From: Zunongwangia sp. ESRF-bin46
GTDB lineage: Bacteria > Bacteroidota > Bacteroidia > Flavobacteriales > Flavobacteriaceae
Assembly: GCA_002631855.1 (NCBI GenBank)
Contig: NTLF01000017.1
Coordinates: 620,001 to 684,000 of the forward strand
DNA: 64,000 bases
Direction: 5' to 3'
Under the pieces are notes generated by a model. It saw only the letters and a program-made list of their open reading frames with translations, did not search any database and was not told where the DNA came from. Positions within the stretch are counted from its first letter, which is position 1. Every line of letters starts with the position of its first letter. Made by a program: the position numbers and the translations under genes. Shown here piece by piece: positions 27,519 to 35,821 of the stretch.

Positions 27519-27953
27519 ATGAAACAAGTAAACGCTCTTTTACTTACCCTAACGGTACTATTATGTTGTAGTAGCGGTGTATGGGCACAGGAAATGAAAG
27601 TAAAAAAACACGAGAACCCCGAATGGGTACGCATTGCATATGTGAAGTTTAAACCCATGATGAAAGATAAAGCAAAAGGCATTATCAAAGATTATTTTAT
27701 GAAAGCTGGTCAAAATAGTGGTACACAACAACCCATGTCATTCGATTTAGCTTCTGGCGAGTATGATATGATTGTTGTTTTCCCATTAGAAAAAGGCATA
27801 GAAACCTTAAACTATGAAATGACCGAAGATGATGTAAAGTGGATGGGTGAAATGAGTAAGCTTACCGGTGGCCCTGATAAGGCTATGGCTAAGATGCAAG
27901 AATTTTATTCGTATGTAGCTAAAATGGATAGTGATATTGCTATGAAAGAGTAA
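27519..27953 (+). CDS. Secreted protein of unknown function
   Basis: 144 residues: a signal peptide (VLLCCSSGVWAQ) followed by ~120 soluble residues with an alternating strand/helix pattern (WVRIAYVKFKP, then a Lys-rich helix KDKAKGIIKDYFMKAG, then YDMIVVFPL). The pattern resembles a ferredoxin-like dimeric alpha/beta barrel, but no family was recognised. The C-terminal third is methionine-rich (MGEMSKL, AKMQEF, AKMDSDIAMKE). It diverges from the TPR-LuxR regulator gene and has its own terminator. Confidence 0.7.
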   Translation: MKQVNALLLTLTVLLCCSSGVWAQEMKVKKHENPEWVRIAYVKFKPMMKDKAKGIIKDYFMKAGQNSGTQQPMSFDLASGEYDMIVVFPLEKGIETLNYEMTEDDVKWMGEMSKLTGGPDKAMAKMQEFYSYVAKMDSDIAMKE

Positions 27954-27977
27954 CACTCCATATTTATTAATTTAGTG

Positions 27978-28016
27978 AAAACAGGTCGTTAATTTATTTT
28001 AATGGCCTGTTTTGTT
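27978..28016 (+). terminator. Terminator after the secreted protein gene
   Basis: The stem AAAACAGG (27978-27985) / CCTGTTTT (28006-28013), with additional pairing inside the loop and a T-rich 3' flank, lies 24 nt after the stop codon. Confidence 0.75.
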
Positions 28017-28090
28017 TTATAAACACTTCACTATATAGATAACTTCCCTACTAACCTTAAATAATACGTTGTACCTTTAAGGAAGAAACA

Positions 28091-28531
28091 ATGAAAGCCT
28101 TTTTTAAAGATATATTTGAGTATCATAAACATTACAATCAAGTATTGATCGATGTTTTTAGGGAGCACACAACAACTATTAGTGAGCGCTCTATACCTCT
28201 ACTTTCTCATTGCATCAATGCCCATCAAGTATGGAATTCACGTATATTGTCCACTAACCCCTTACCAGTTTTTAAAGAGCATTCCCTTGAAAAGTGTTGG
28301 GCATTGAACCTTTCTAACCACAATGATACCCTAAACATTCTTTCTGAAAAAGACCTCAACAGCCTCGTTGCTTACACCAATACTAAAGGACATACGTACA
28401 CCAATTCTGTTCAGGATATTTTGTTTCATATAGCCAATCACTATACACATCACAGAGGGCAATTAATTTCAGATTTAAGGCAACACGGTATTGAGCCTCC
28501 AATAACCGATTTTATCTTTTATAAACGATAA
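28091..28531 (+). CDS. DinB-family protein
   Basis: 146 residues, an all-helical four-helix bundle. The DinB/YfiT metal-site pattern is present: a histidine in LLSHCINAHQVWNSRIL in the second helix and HYTHHRGQLISDLRQHG in the last helix. Several DinB-fold proteins are metal-dependent thiol (e.g. bacillithiol) transferases, but substrate assignment is not possible here. Monocistronic, ending before a terminator shared with the convergent DUF4382 gene. Confidence 0.88.
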   Translation: MKAFFKDIFEYHKHYNQVLIDVFREHTTTISERSIPLLSHCINAHQVWNSRILSTNPLPVFKEHSLEKCWALNLSNHNDTLNILSEKDLNSLVAYTNTKGHTYTNSVQDILFHIANHYTHHRGQLISDLRQHGIEPPITDFIFYKR

Positions 28532-28587
28532 TAGCTCTAACAATACACGTTCACGCCCCTATTTCATTATAGGGTTTCACCTAAAAC

Positions 28588-28615
28588 AAAAACCTCCCAA
28601 TATTGGGAGGTTTTT
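28588..28615. terminator. Bidirectional terminator
   Basis: The perfect 13-bp stem AAAAACCTCCCAA (28588-28600) / TTGGGAGGTTTTT (28603-28615) with a 2-nt loop lies between the convergent DinB and DUF4382 genes. Confidence 0.92.
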
Positions 28616-28642
28616 ATATGTGCTACTTATTTTCTACTTAAT

Positions 28643-29605
28643 CTAGAAAGGTAAAATAGACATAAGGATAATATTTAAAGTTACTTCGCTATCGGCAGTA
28701 ACTTCAATATTTTCAAGGTCTATAGACCCATCAACTTCTGTTTCTACCATACCTTCAAATTCTAGGTTACCATCACTATCAGTATCTGTAAAGCTGGCAA
28801 AATGTACTTCATAGTTATTTGCTTCTAAAAAGTGCAGTGAAAAATCCTGACTTCCTTCAGCTACAACACTACTTGTTACAGCATTGCTAAAACGTACACC
28901 ACTAGCATTTGTTTCTGCTTCGGTTTCTGTAAAAGTACCAGCTTCATAAGCATATGCTACCATCACACCATCTTGATTATTGGTATCGTTGGTTACCGAA
29001 CCGGAAACCATTCCTGTACTTATCGTGTTTACAGCACGAACACTGCTGTTTAATTGTGTCTCAGCAGCAAAATTATAGCCTCCGTTTGCTTCATCGGTTA
29101 CAATGGCCTTACGTAGGTCAACATCTAATACCAGTTCGTTGGTATCTTGTGCTGCCACTTCAACTGCATCGTCTATACTTATGGTTGCATTTGCTGGATC
29201 TAAAGTTACTTTCGTGCTTCCATCTACTACTACATAGTTAGCAGGGCTGTCGCCGTTTGCATCACTATCGGTAGCCAATATTAAATCAATATTGGTATAA
29301 GTTTCAGCCTCTAGGTCTAGATCGCCCAATAATTGTGTTTGTCCATCGGTCAATGCACTTAACTCTATTGTGGTCTTTTCAAAACCAGATAAGCTTTGCC
29401 CATCTATCTGCACATCGGCTATCGTTACAAATACGGCATCAACCTCTGCGTTGTCAATAGGCGCATCGGTAATATATACTTGTGCGTTGTAATTTTGAGC
29501 ATCAGGATCGCCTGATGAATCATCCTCTGAACAGGAAACGAATAAAAAAGCCATAACGGCTGTCATCATCGAAATAAAAATTGCTTTTGTTTTCATAGTC
29601 TTCAT
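28643..29605 (-). CDS. DUF4382 lipoprotein
   Basis: 320 residues (319 after start; an ATG at 29596 is an equally good start). The signal sequence ends in a lipobox, FVSC, followed by an acidic DDSS linker typical of Bacteroidota surface-exposed lipoproteins. The body begins AQVYITDAPIDNAEVDAVFVTI, the characteristic opening of DUF4382, and continues through beta-rich carboxypeptidase-regulatory-like segments. Function unknown. It is monocistronic and followed upstream by a long non-coding stretch. Confidence 0.88.
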   Translation of the reverse strand: MKTMKTKAIFISMMTAVMAFLFVSCSEDDSSGDPDAQNYNAQVYITDAPIDNAEVDAVFVTIADVQIDGQSLSGFEKTTIELSALTDGQTQLLGDLDLEAETYTNIDLILATDSDANGDSPANYVVVDGSTKVTLDPANATISIDDAVEVAAQDTNELVLDVDLRKAIVTDEANGGYNFAAETQLNSSVRAVNTISTGMVSGSVTNDTNNQDGVMVAYAYEAGTFTETEAETNASGVRFSNAVTSSVVAEGSQDFSLHFLEANNYEVHFASFTDTDSDGNLEFEGMVETEVDGSIDLENIEVTADSEVTLNIILMSILPF

Positions 29606-30426
29606 TTTTAAGTTTTACTTGTTAGGTTTATAATGGTTATTACAAAAAACACATGTTGTTTTCTTTCGTGCTTTTTGCAAACAACCACAGCAAGTGTAGG
29701 GGAAAATTATACTCAACAAAAACAGCTTTAACGAATGTTTAAGAGCAGGGAAAAATAGCCTTATCCTTGTAAACTATTTTATATCAATCACTTATACGGG
29801 TTATGTTTTTACAATCGTTGTAATTTCCCTTTTTATAAGTAATTAGAGTAATTTCACTGCTTTTTTTCGACCTCAGCACCCCAAGATATAGCAATAACAA
29901 GCTCTGTAGCACTTTAAACAATTATAATTGGGGTTTCTTAAATAACGCAAGTTTAACAACTTACTTACGCTAATTTTAGGGATCTATTAAGAGAAACGAA
30001 GCTCCTTTTTAAAAAACATCTTTTCTGTTTTATCATGAAGTATCGGTAGAAATGATAGATAATACATAATGCTATAGCGAAAACACTAGCATAAAGTAGT
30101 TTTCTTCGACTTTACCCCTAGTCTTGTTCGACTTTTATACGTAAAATGGGGACTTAACTCGAACAAAAGTCGAAGAACACTCGAAGAAAATTAGGACAAA
30201 ACCTGAGTAAAATAATAACAAAAAGCTTCTGTTTTTACTAAAACAGCTTGAAAATAGGGGCACGCTTGTAAATTAACTATGGTTATAGTATATTAGTAGT
30301 CTCCCCTATAATACTAACACATATCTATACTAAACACACAAAACCTATACATAGCATGCGTATTGAGCTTGCTAAAAGCGGAAAAAGTGTTGATATAAAC
30401 AAGTTACCATTAATTTAAAGCAACAT
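29606..30426. other. Long non-coding stretch, possible left edge of accessory island
   Basis: 821 bp with no convincing gene. It is AT-rich and contains the nested inverted repeat at 30102-30177. Near its end a 20-codon ATG frame (30356-30418) could be a relic of a lost gene. It separates the conserved DUF4382 gene from the run of accessory plus-strand genes that starts at 30427. Confidence 0.5.
30102..30177. repeat. Nested inverted repeat in intergenic DNA
   Basis: The outer arms TTCTTCGACTTT (30102-30113) and AAAGTCGAAGAA (30166-30177) are perfect 12-bp complements. The inner arms TTGTTCGA (30124-30131) and TCGAACAA (30159-30166) add 8 bp. A further CGAAGAA copy follows at 30182-30188. It could fold into a cruciform or an RNA hairpin; function is unknown. 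Confidence 0.6.
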
Positions 30427-31131
30427 ATGAAATTGGGATTAATATTTGGAATTATAATCGGTCTTATCGGATTTGGACTCTTTGCCAAAACGAAAAAAAA
30501 CAATGCTGAACCTGTAAGTAAAGTGTCTGCAAAAGAATTTGTTGCTGAACTTGAAAAACTAGGGTATTATAAATATGCCGACAAAAAGAATATCGATAGT
30601 CTAAAAAATGATCTAATTGAAAATTACGACCCATCAAATGAATTAGTTTCTATTTGGGACGATGACACAGGTGTTCCTTTGGATTATAGATACTATTGGT
30701 GTGATGGAGAAACTGTTTACGAACAAGGTGGATTTATCGAAATGCTAGAACAAGTTAAGCCGACTTTTGATAAAATTGGATTGACAATAAAAGTAAGTGA
30801 CCATTTTGAGGAATGGGATGATAAAAATAAATGGCTTAATCACCGAATTACAATAAACGGAACTGAATATGTAATTTTTAAAAATTTTAAGGAAACTGGC
30901 TGGGGAGAAGCAGTTATGCGATTTGCAGAAATAATTAATGCAGAAGCCGAAAAGCAATCTATTGATGAAAGAATATTTCTAGCTTCGGGTGGAAATGATG
31001 GACGGCTAATTTTCTTAACCGATGAATTATACAAATATATTTATAGTGTTTATAGTAATAAAGAATGGAAACCATTAGAGATTTCTGAATGGACGAAAGC
31101 GATGGGAATTAAACCAATGAAAACGGAATAA
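30427..31131 (+). CDS. Membrane-anchored protein of unknown function
   Basis: 234 residues: an N-terminal hydrophobic helix (LGLIFGIIIGLIGFGLFA) that looks like a membrane anchor, then a charged, aromatic-rich soluble domain (YYKYADKKNIDSLKNDL, WDDDTGVPLDYRYYWCDGE, HRITINGTEYVIF). No family recognised. It is the first of a run of unrelated plus-strand genes and is followed 12 nt after its stop by an AACAACGTATATA element resembling those after the next genes. Confidence 0.65.
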   Translation: MKLGLIFGIIIGLIGFGLFAKTKKNNAEPVSKVSAKEFVAELEKLGYYKYADKKNIDSLKNDLIENYDPSNELVSIWDDDTGVPLDYRYYWCDGETVYEQGGFIEMLEQVKPTFDKIGLTIKVSDHFEEWDDKNKWLNHRITINGTEYVIFKNFKETGWGEAVMRFAEIINAEAEKQSIDERIFLASGGNDGRLIFLTDELYKYIYSVYSNKEWKPLEISEWTKAMGIKPMKTE

Positions 31132-31141
31132 AAACTAATGG

Positions 31142-31176
31142 TAACAACGTATATAGCTCATAGCTAGTTAGTTGCC
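31142..31176 (+). repeat. Post-stop element A of the accessory array
   Basis: TAACAACGTATATAGCTC begins 11 nt after the stop codon at 31131 and matches the ACAACA..GTATAA pattern found after the following genes, with some divergence, then GTTGCC at 31171-31176. Confidence 0.4.
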
Positions 31177-31341
31177 TGAACGAAGTTAAGGCATATTTGG
31201 AAAGTCGCCAAATTTTTAAATTTGACGATTTGCAATAAAAAAGATAAATAGTAAAATTTAAAAATTCGGCTTGTGTTAAACCGAATGGTAGTCGCTTTTT
31301 TTCAGCCCTACTGTTCTTATACACAACCGTTGCCCACAATT

Positions 31342-32004
31342 ATGAAAAAAATAATACTAACATCAATATTGATATTCATTTTCAATTCTGTTTTCTCTCA
31401 AAACCTAATTGACGAAAAATACTATTTTGTGAATGGAAATGAGCTTTTTGGAATAAAAATAAGTAATGATTCAATTTTTGAACTTAAATGTAATTCTGAT
31501 TTCCAATGCGCTGTCCGAAAAAGATTCAAGATTTTAAAAAATAAAAAGATTGGGCAGAAACAAATTTTTGCGATAGAAAGACTTGATTCGATGCGATTAA
31601 CATCGAACCCAATTCCAAAAGACCGTTACAGGATAATTGGATTTGAAAAAATTGAGAAAGGTAAATTGAAATTCGTAAATGAAGCGAAATCATATACTCT
31701 TGATTCGCTTTCTAAAATTCCATTTGAAATCCAGTTTATAAATGACAAATTCGGCTTCACATACTACACGGAATCGTTTTTAACTGAATTAGAAACTGAT
31801 TATACGATTAATGCTGAACAGTTGGAAAAGATAACGTCTAATTTTGAAAATTATATCGAGTTATTAGAACTTTATGAAAACACAAAAACTGGTGATATGT
31901 ACGCAACTGGAATTATAGCGGAATTAATAGCAAAGGAAATGATAAAATTAAAGTTGAGTCCATTACTGGCGAGAAACAGAATTGAAGAAGCATTAGAGAA
32001 ATAA
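31342..32004 (+). CDS. Secreted protein of unknown function
   Basis: 220 residues from MKKIILTSI (ATG at 31342). An in-frame ATG at 31273 would add 23 residues that mask the signal peptide, so it was rejected. The signal peptide ends VFSQ. The mature part starts with beta strands (KYYFVNGNELFGIKISNDSIFELK) and ends with amphipathic helices. No family recognised. Preceded by a 210-nt spacer ending CGTTGCCCACAATT and followed by the clear element B. Confidence 0.65.
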   Translation: MKKIILTSILIFIFNSVFSQNLIDEKYYFVNGNELFGIKISNDSIFELKCNSDFQCAVRKRFKILKNKKIGQKQIFAIERLDSMRLTSNPIPKDRYRIIGFEKIEKGKLKFVNEAKSYTLDSLSKIPFEIQFINDKFGFTYYTESFLTELETDYTINAEQLEKITSNFENYIELLELYENTKTGDMYATGIIAELIAKEMIKLKLSPLLARNRIEEALEK

Positions 32005-32005
32005 C

Positions 32006-32047
32006 TGTGTACAACAATGTATAAAAATAATTGCGGTTTAGTGCTTA
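32006..32047 (+). repeat. Post-stop element B of the accessory array
   Basis: ACAACAATGTATAA (32011-32024) follows the stop codon at 32004 by 6 nt, then ATTGCGG and TAGTGCTTA (32039-32047). The 14-nt core is identical to that of element C, although the genes in front are unrelated. Confidence 0.6.
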
Positions 32048-32086
32048 ATCAGAGGTCGTTGCGTGTTTGCTACATTACCAAGAACT

Positions 32087-32605
32087 ATGGGAATATTTGA
32101 TTTTTGGAAGAAAAAACAAAACTCTGAATTAAACACAGAGGAAATTCCTTATTATAACAAAATAACGATTGGCTTACAGAATAAAACGCAGGCTGAAAAA
32201 GGAACTGTTGAGAAGTATTGGTTTGAAAACGAAAATATTGGACTAAAGAGAACCTTGTTTCATCGGATTTCAATTCCGTTAAGGCCATTTGACTCTGGTA
32301 TTGAATACGAATCGCAACCTGTTGAAACCATAATGATTATTGAGTGGATGAATTTGAATTTATCGAATCCTAATGAATTGGATGGAATATCAATTCAGAC
32401 TGATAAAGATTCGGAAACAGAAGCTTCCATATATATTGGAAATGTACATAATCCTTTTGATATTCTTGAGCTGACTTTGAATAAAATTGACGAAAGAAAT
32501 TACAGAGTAATCGGAAAAATAATGATTGATTTCGAACACGAAATGGTAGCTAATAATGAAACTTTCGAATTTGATACAACAATTGAGTTTAATAAAACTG
32601 AATAA
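32087..32605 (+). CDS. Cytoplasmic protein of unknown function
   Basis: 172 residues from MGIFDFWKKKQ (ATG at 32087). The frame extends to an ATG at 32063, but the short basic/aromatic N-terminus at 32087 is the common form of such starts and leaves element B outside the gene. No signal or membrane segment; mostly beta strands (TIMIIEWMNLNLS, IQTDKDSETEASIYIG, YRVIGKIMIDFE), giving a compact beta-sandwich impression. Not recognised. Confidence 0.65.
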   Translation: MGIFDFWKKKQNSELNTEEIPYYNKITIGLQNKTQAEKGTVEKYWFENENIGLKRTLFHRISIPLRPFDSGIEYESQPVETIMIIEWMNLNLSNPNELDGISIQTDKDSETEASIYIGNVHNPFDILELTLNKIDERNYRVIGKIMIDFEHEMVANNETFEFDTTIEFNKTE

Positions 32606-32613
32606 TAAAAATA

Positions 32614-32696
32614 ACGTTGCACAACAATGTATAACCGCAATTACGGCGGATTCGACTACGTCCGAATCCACTCGGAATTGCTAACGTCAGTGCTTA
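32614..32696 (+). repeat. Post-stop element C with hairpin
   Basis: ACAACAATGTATAA (32621-32634) lies 15 nt after the stop codon at 32605. It is followed by a foldable segment: GCAATT (32637-32642) pairs with AATTGC (32676-32681), and inside it GGATTCG (32648-32654) pairs with CGAATCC (32663-32669). The element ends with CAGTGCTTA (32688-32696), matching the TAGTGCTTA of element B. Confidence 0.6.
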
Positions 32697-32780
32697 ACTG
32701 AAAAACATTAACTTTAAAACGGTAACTGATGGTTATACCAACCGGTAGACTTTAAAGAAAAACTAAATCAATAATATATT

Positions 32781-33692
32781 ATGAGAAAAATCAGAACTCT
32801 ACTTGTACTTTTTGGACTAATTTTCATTAGTACCATTTCATTTGCACAAGAAGAAATTGACTATTTAAGTTATTTTCCAAAAGTAAAATACAATGCTAGA
32901 GTTGCTGCAAGTAACACATCAGACGATGGCACTTCTTTTGAAAAAATTGTTATTGACGGATTTGATTCTAGAGTTCCATTCTACGTTATTAAACCAGAAA
33001 TTAATAAAACAAACAAGTTCGTTATTCTGCTTCACGGCATAACTGGAAGTAAAGAAAATTGGGTTAATCCAACATCAAGCCTTTCTACAAAATATGTGAA
33101 ATTAAAAGATTCACTAGTATCTATCGGCTATAACGTTATTATGCCTGATGCTAAATATCACGGAGAACGAAGTTATGAAGCCGACTTTGCATCACCAATT
33201 TCATTTTTCTCAACACAAGATGTACAAAAAATACACAACCTTTGGTCAACTAGTGTTAAAGATGTCAGAGTAATAATGGACTATATGCAATCACTTTCAA
33301 AAGAGGAGCGGATTACTTTTGATGTAGTTGGGTACAGTATGGGTGGATTAATGGCTGTTTATTTAAACTCGGTTGATGACAGATTGAAGCGCATAGTTGT
33401 TTGCGTAGCACCTTTGGGAAGTACTATTAAGGCTGGTATGAGTTTAGGACTCAATGAGGAGAACGCTAAAAAGGTGGGGGAACACTTTTCAAGTGAAATA
33501 TATGCCCCATTACAAAAAGCACCTATTACTTTACTTATGGGAACAAAAGATAGTTGGTATACTGAAAAGGAGGCACAAGATTTTTATAATAATATCGAGA
33601 TTAAGGCCAAAACATTGAAATTCTATGAATCAGGACATTATTTACCTGAAGAATTTATTTCAGATGTTATTAAGTCATTAAATAAAAAGTAA
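32781..33692 (+). CDS. Secreted alpha/beta hydrolase
   Basis: 303 residues: signal peptide (1-22, ending SFAQ), then an alpha/beta hydrolase fold. It has the oxyanion-hole motif LLHGITGS (84-91), the nucleophile elbow GYSMGG with S186, a likely acid D257 (GTKDSWY) and H286 (SGHYLP). The catalytic triad is complete. Substrate unknown: an esterase or dienelactone-hydrolase-like role in the periplasm is possible, which is interesting because a ring-cleaving dioxygenase is encoded two genes downstream. Followed by element D 10 nt after the stop. Confidence 0.85.
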   Translation: MRKIRTLLVLFGLIFISTISFAQEEIDYLSYFPKVKYNARVAASNTSDDGTSFEKIVIDGFDSRVPFYVIKPEINKTNKFVILLHGITGSKENWVNPTSSLSTKYVKLKDSLVSIGYNVIMPDAKYHGERSYEADFASPISFFSTQDVQKIHNLWSTSVKDVRVIMDYMQSLSKEERITFDVVGYSMGGLMAVYLNSVDDRLKRIVVCVAPLGSTIKAGMSLGLNEENAKKVGEHFSSEIYAPLQKAPITLLMGTKDSWYTEKEAQDFYNNIEIKAKTLKFYESGHYLPEEFISDVIKSLNKK

Positions 33693-33698
33693 AAACTT

Positions 33699-33738
33699 CT
33701 ACACAACACATGTATAATTCATTGCTAATACAAGCTTG
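33699..33738 (+). repeat. Post-stop element D of the accessory array
   Basis: ACAACACATGTATAA (33703-33717) begins 10 nt after the stop at 33692 and is followed by TTCATTGC. It matches the cores of elements B and C with a 1-nt insertion/substitution. Confidence 0.5.
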
Positions 33739-33889
33739 CTTACGATAATTCTCACAGATCTCTATTCGATTTATACTTGCTAATTTAGCTACTTAAACAA
33801 CACAACTAATCTTCTACAAACACATTGTGCCTCATTATTTAAACAACCTATTTCATTTAAAATCATATCTTTAGAGAAATTAACCGCTT

Positions 33890-34645
33890 GTGATAAAATT
33901 CTTTAGAAAAATTAGACAAAAACTACTGGCTAAAAATAAGTTCAGTAAGTATCTAATTTATGCTATTGGAGAAATTGTACTGGTTGTAATTGGAATTTTG
34001 ATAGCACTTTACATCAATAATATAAATACTGAAAAACAAGACTCTATTACGCTAAATGGATATCTAAATAACATAGCTGAAAACATAAAATCGGATCAAG
34101 TAAATCTTGAATATATTACTGCTTTTAGAGACAGTTCAGTAATTGGCTCAAAGTATTTTATGAAGATGATTGAACAAGGGTCTAAAGAGCAATACACAAC
34201 ATATTTTTCTACATACTTCAAATTTAATCCTTGGCTTGACGAATCTTTTCAATCTAACCAAAGCGGATTTGAAGCTTTAAAAAATTCAGGTTATTTAAAC
34301 AAAATTCAACAGACTGATTTACAAACGGAATTATATAAATATTACAGTTTAGTCCAAAAAATTAAAGATGAAGAACAAAGTCTCAACAACTTTATGGAAG
34401 AGATGGAATATGATATGTATAAGAATAATATTGTACAAAAAACAAAACCGATAATTAGAAAACTTTTTAGGAAAATAGAAACAGAAAAAGATATTACTGA
34501 ATTACAGGAAATTTTGAATTATCCAGCTTTCGTTGGCAGTCATTCAAGAAATGCAGGAACAGACTATATGAATGAGCTCTATGAACAGTTAACTGTAGCC
34601 AACAACAGCCTTATGAATGAAATTGAAAAAATAACGAAAGGCTAA
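33890..34645 (+). CDS. DUF6090-family membrane protein
   Basis: 251 residues starting at a GTG (33890-33892); the N-terminus MIKFFRKIRQKLL, then KYLIYAIGEIVLVVIGILIALYINN, is the signature of the DUF6090 family, so the GTG start is required. One transmembrane helix at about 24-43 is followed by a helical extracytoplasmic region. Function unknown; flavobacterial genomes carry many scattered paralogues, often in accessory regions. The post-stop element after this gene is weak or absent. Confidence 0.85.
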   Translation: MIKFFRKIRQKLLAKNKFSKYLIYAIGEIVLVVIGILIALYINNINTEKQDSITLNGYLNNIAENIKSDQVNLEYITAFRDSSVIGSKYFMKMIEQGSKEQYTTYFSTYFKFNPWLDESFQSNQSGFEALKNSGYLNKIQQTDLQTELYKYYSLVQKIKDEEQSLNNFMEEMEYDMYKNNIVQKTKPIIRKLFRKIETEKDITELQEILNYPAFVGSHSRNAGTDYMNELYEQLTVANNSLMNEIEKITKG

Positions 34646-34720
34646 TAATATGCAATATGTTCTAATTGCTTTGCACAGCTTATGTAAATTTATTTAGCAA
34701 CAACCTAAAACTAACCAAAA

Positions 34721-35512
34721 ATGGGAAAGACTACGAGAAGAAAATTTATAATCGGAACTTTATCCATACTCGGAGTTATTGGGTTAAGTGCGTGGCTTGG
34801 AAAACGAAAGATATTGACTTGGATTGTTAGACAAGACAATGATAGTGAGCCGAAAATGACGCTAACACCAAATATTGATGATGATATTTGTGTGTTGTCA
34901 TCACCTATTTCAGAAGGACCTTATTATCTAAAGTCACCTTTGCGAACTGATATAAGGGACAGCAGAAAAGGGAAAACCTTACACCTTAAATTTCAAATAG
35001 TTGATTATCCAAGCTGTAATCCCATTGAAAATGCAGTCGTGGAAATTTGGCAATGTGATGCTGATGGCAACTATAGTGGATATATAGAAGGAATAGGGCA
35101 TAATATATGGGAGTCAGCCAAACAAATGGAGTTTGGGAAAAAGCAACATGTTGAGCCAAGTAACGAATCTACCTATCTGCGTGGTTATCAAAAAACTGAT
35201 GTAAATGGAAATGTGGAATTTACCACGATAGTTCCTGGTTGGTATGACCCAAGAGTTCCCCATATACATTACAAAGTAATATTAAATGACAAAGAACACT
35301 TGACAAGTGAATTGTATTTCGAAGAAGAGTTTTGTAATGAATTATTTACTTCTGTTGAACCTTACAACCAATATGGAGAATCGCCTTATGATTTTAGGAA
35401 TGACAAGTCTCTGGCAAATGTGAAAGAAGGAACCGGACTTATATTAAACCCTGAAAAGAAATCGGATAATACCGTTCTTGCAACAGCAAAAATTGGAATT
35501 AAACTATCATAA
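34721..35512 (+). CDS. Tat-exported intradiol ring-cleavage dioxygenase
   Basis: 263 residues. A twin-arginine signal (TTRRKF followed by IIGTLSILGVIGLSAWLG) precedes a catechol/protocatechuate intradiol dioxygenase domain. This opens with ISEGPYYL and continues with VVEIWQCDADGNYSGY and PGWYDPRVPHIHYKV. The four non-haem Fe(III) ligands of the family (Tyr in GNYSG, Tyr in GWY, and His-x-His in PHIH) are all present. Characterised relatives insert O2 between adjacent hydroxyls of catechol-type rings in the cytoplasm; export through Tat suggests an extracytoplasmic aromatic substrate. No other aromatic-degradation genes are adjacent, apart from the alpha/beta hydrolase two genes away. Confidence 0.88.
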   Translation: MGKTTRRKFIIGTLSILGVIGLSAWLGKRKILTWIVRQDNDSEPKMTLTPNIDDDICVLSSPISEGPYYLKSPLRTDIRDSRKGKTLHLKFQIVDYPSCNPIENAVVEIWQCDADGNYSGYIEGIGHNIWESAKQMEFGKKQHVEPSNESTYLRGYQKTDVNGNVEFTTIVPGWYDPRVPHIHYKVILNDKEHLTSELYFEEEFCNELFTSVEPYNQYGESPYDFRNDKSLANVKEGTGLILNPEKKSDNTVLATAKIGIKLS

Positions 35513-35821
35513 AAGGCAGTTGAAAACACCGTGTATAATTGATGGTTGTACGTATTGCATACAAATGCACACGCAAGAAGCACTGGACCGTGGAGAAATA
35601 AAAGAGTGATTGTTTTTGCTCCGTGCTTGGAAAGAAATGAATATATTTTTAAAAGAAAAAGAATTACGAAAACTGAAAAAGCTGAGCTGATAAAAGACTA
35701 GCAGCTATTGTAAACCGTATTTAAAAGTCGTTGGTGTTTGCTAAAGCAAAGTCGAGAATCTCGTAAAGAATGCTATTAATTAATTAAACTTAGTTATTTT
35801 TATCGCTAAAGATTATTTTTA
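35513..35821. other. Spacer after the dioxygenase gene, right edge of the accessory array
   Basis: 309 bp without a convincing gene. It opens with element F (AACACCGTGTATAATTGATG, 35524-35543), 11 nt after the dioxygenase stop, and contains AAGCAC/GTGCTT inverted copies around 35578-35632. A 14-codon ATG frame at 35564 is too short to call. The conserved block begins after it with the ion channel and miaA. Confidence 0.45.

Noticed and set aside
30356-30418. 20-codon ATG frame before the accessory array
   Set aside because: Too short and without a recognisable family; it may be a remnant, but chance cannot be excluded.
30427-35821. Classical integron with attC sites
   Set aside because: No RYYYAAC/GTTRRRY pair fits the repeated elements and no integron integrase gene is in the window; the ends do not align with attC. 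Left as an unclassified element.
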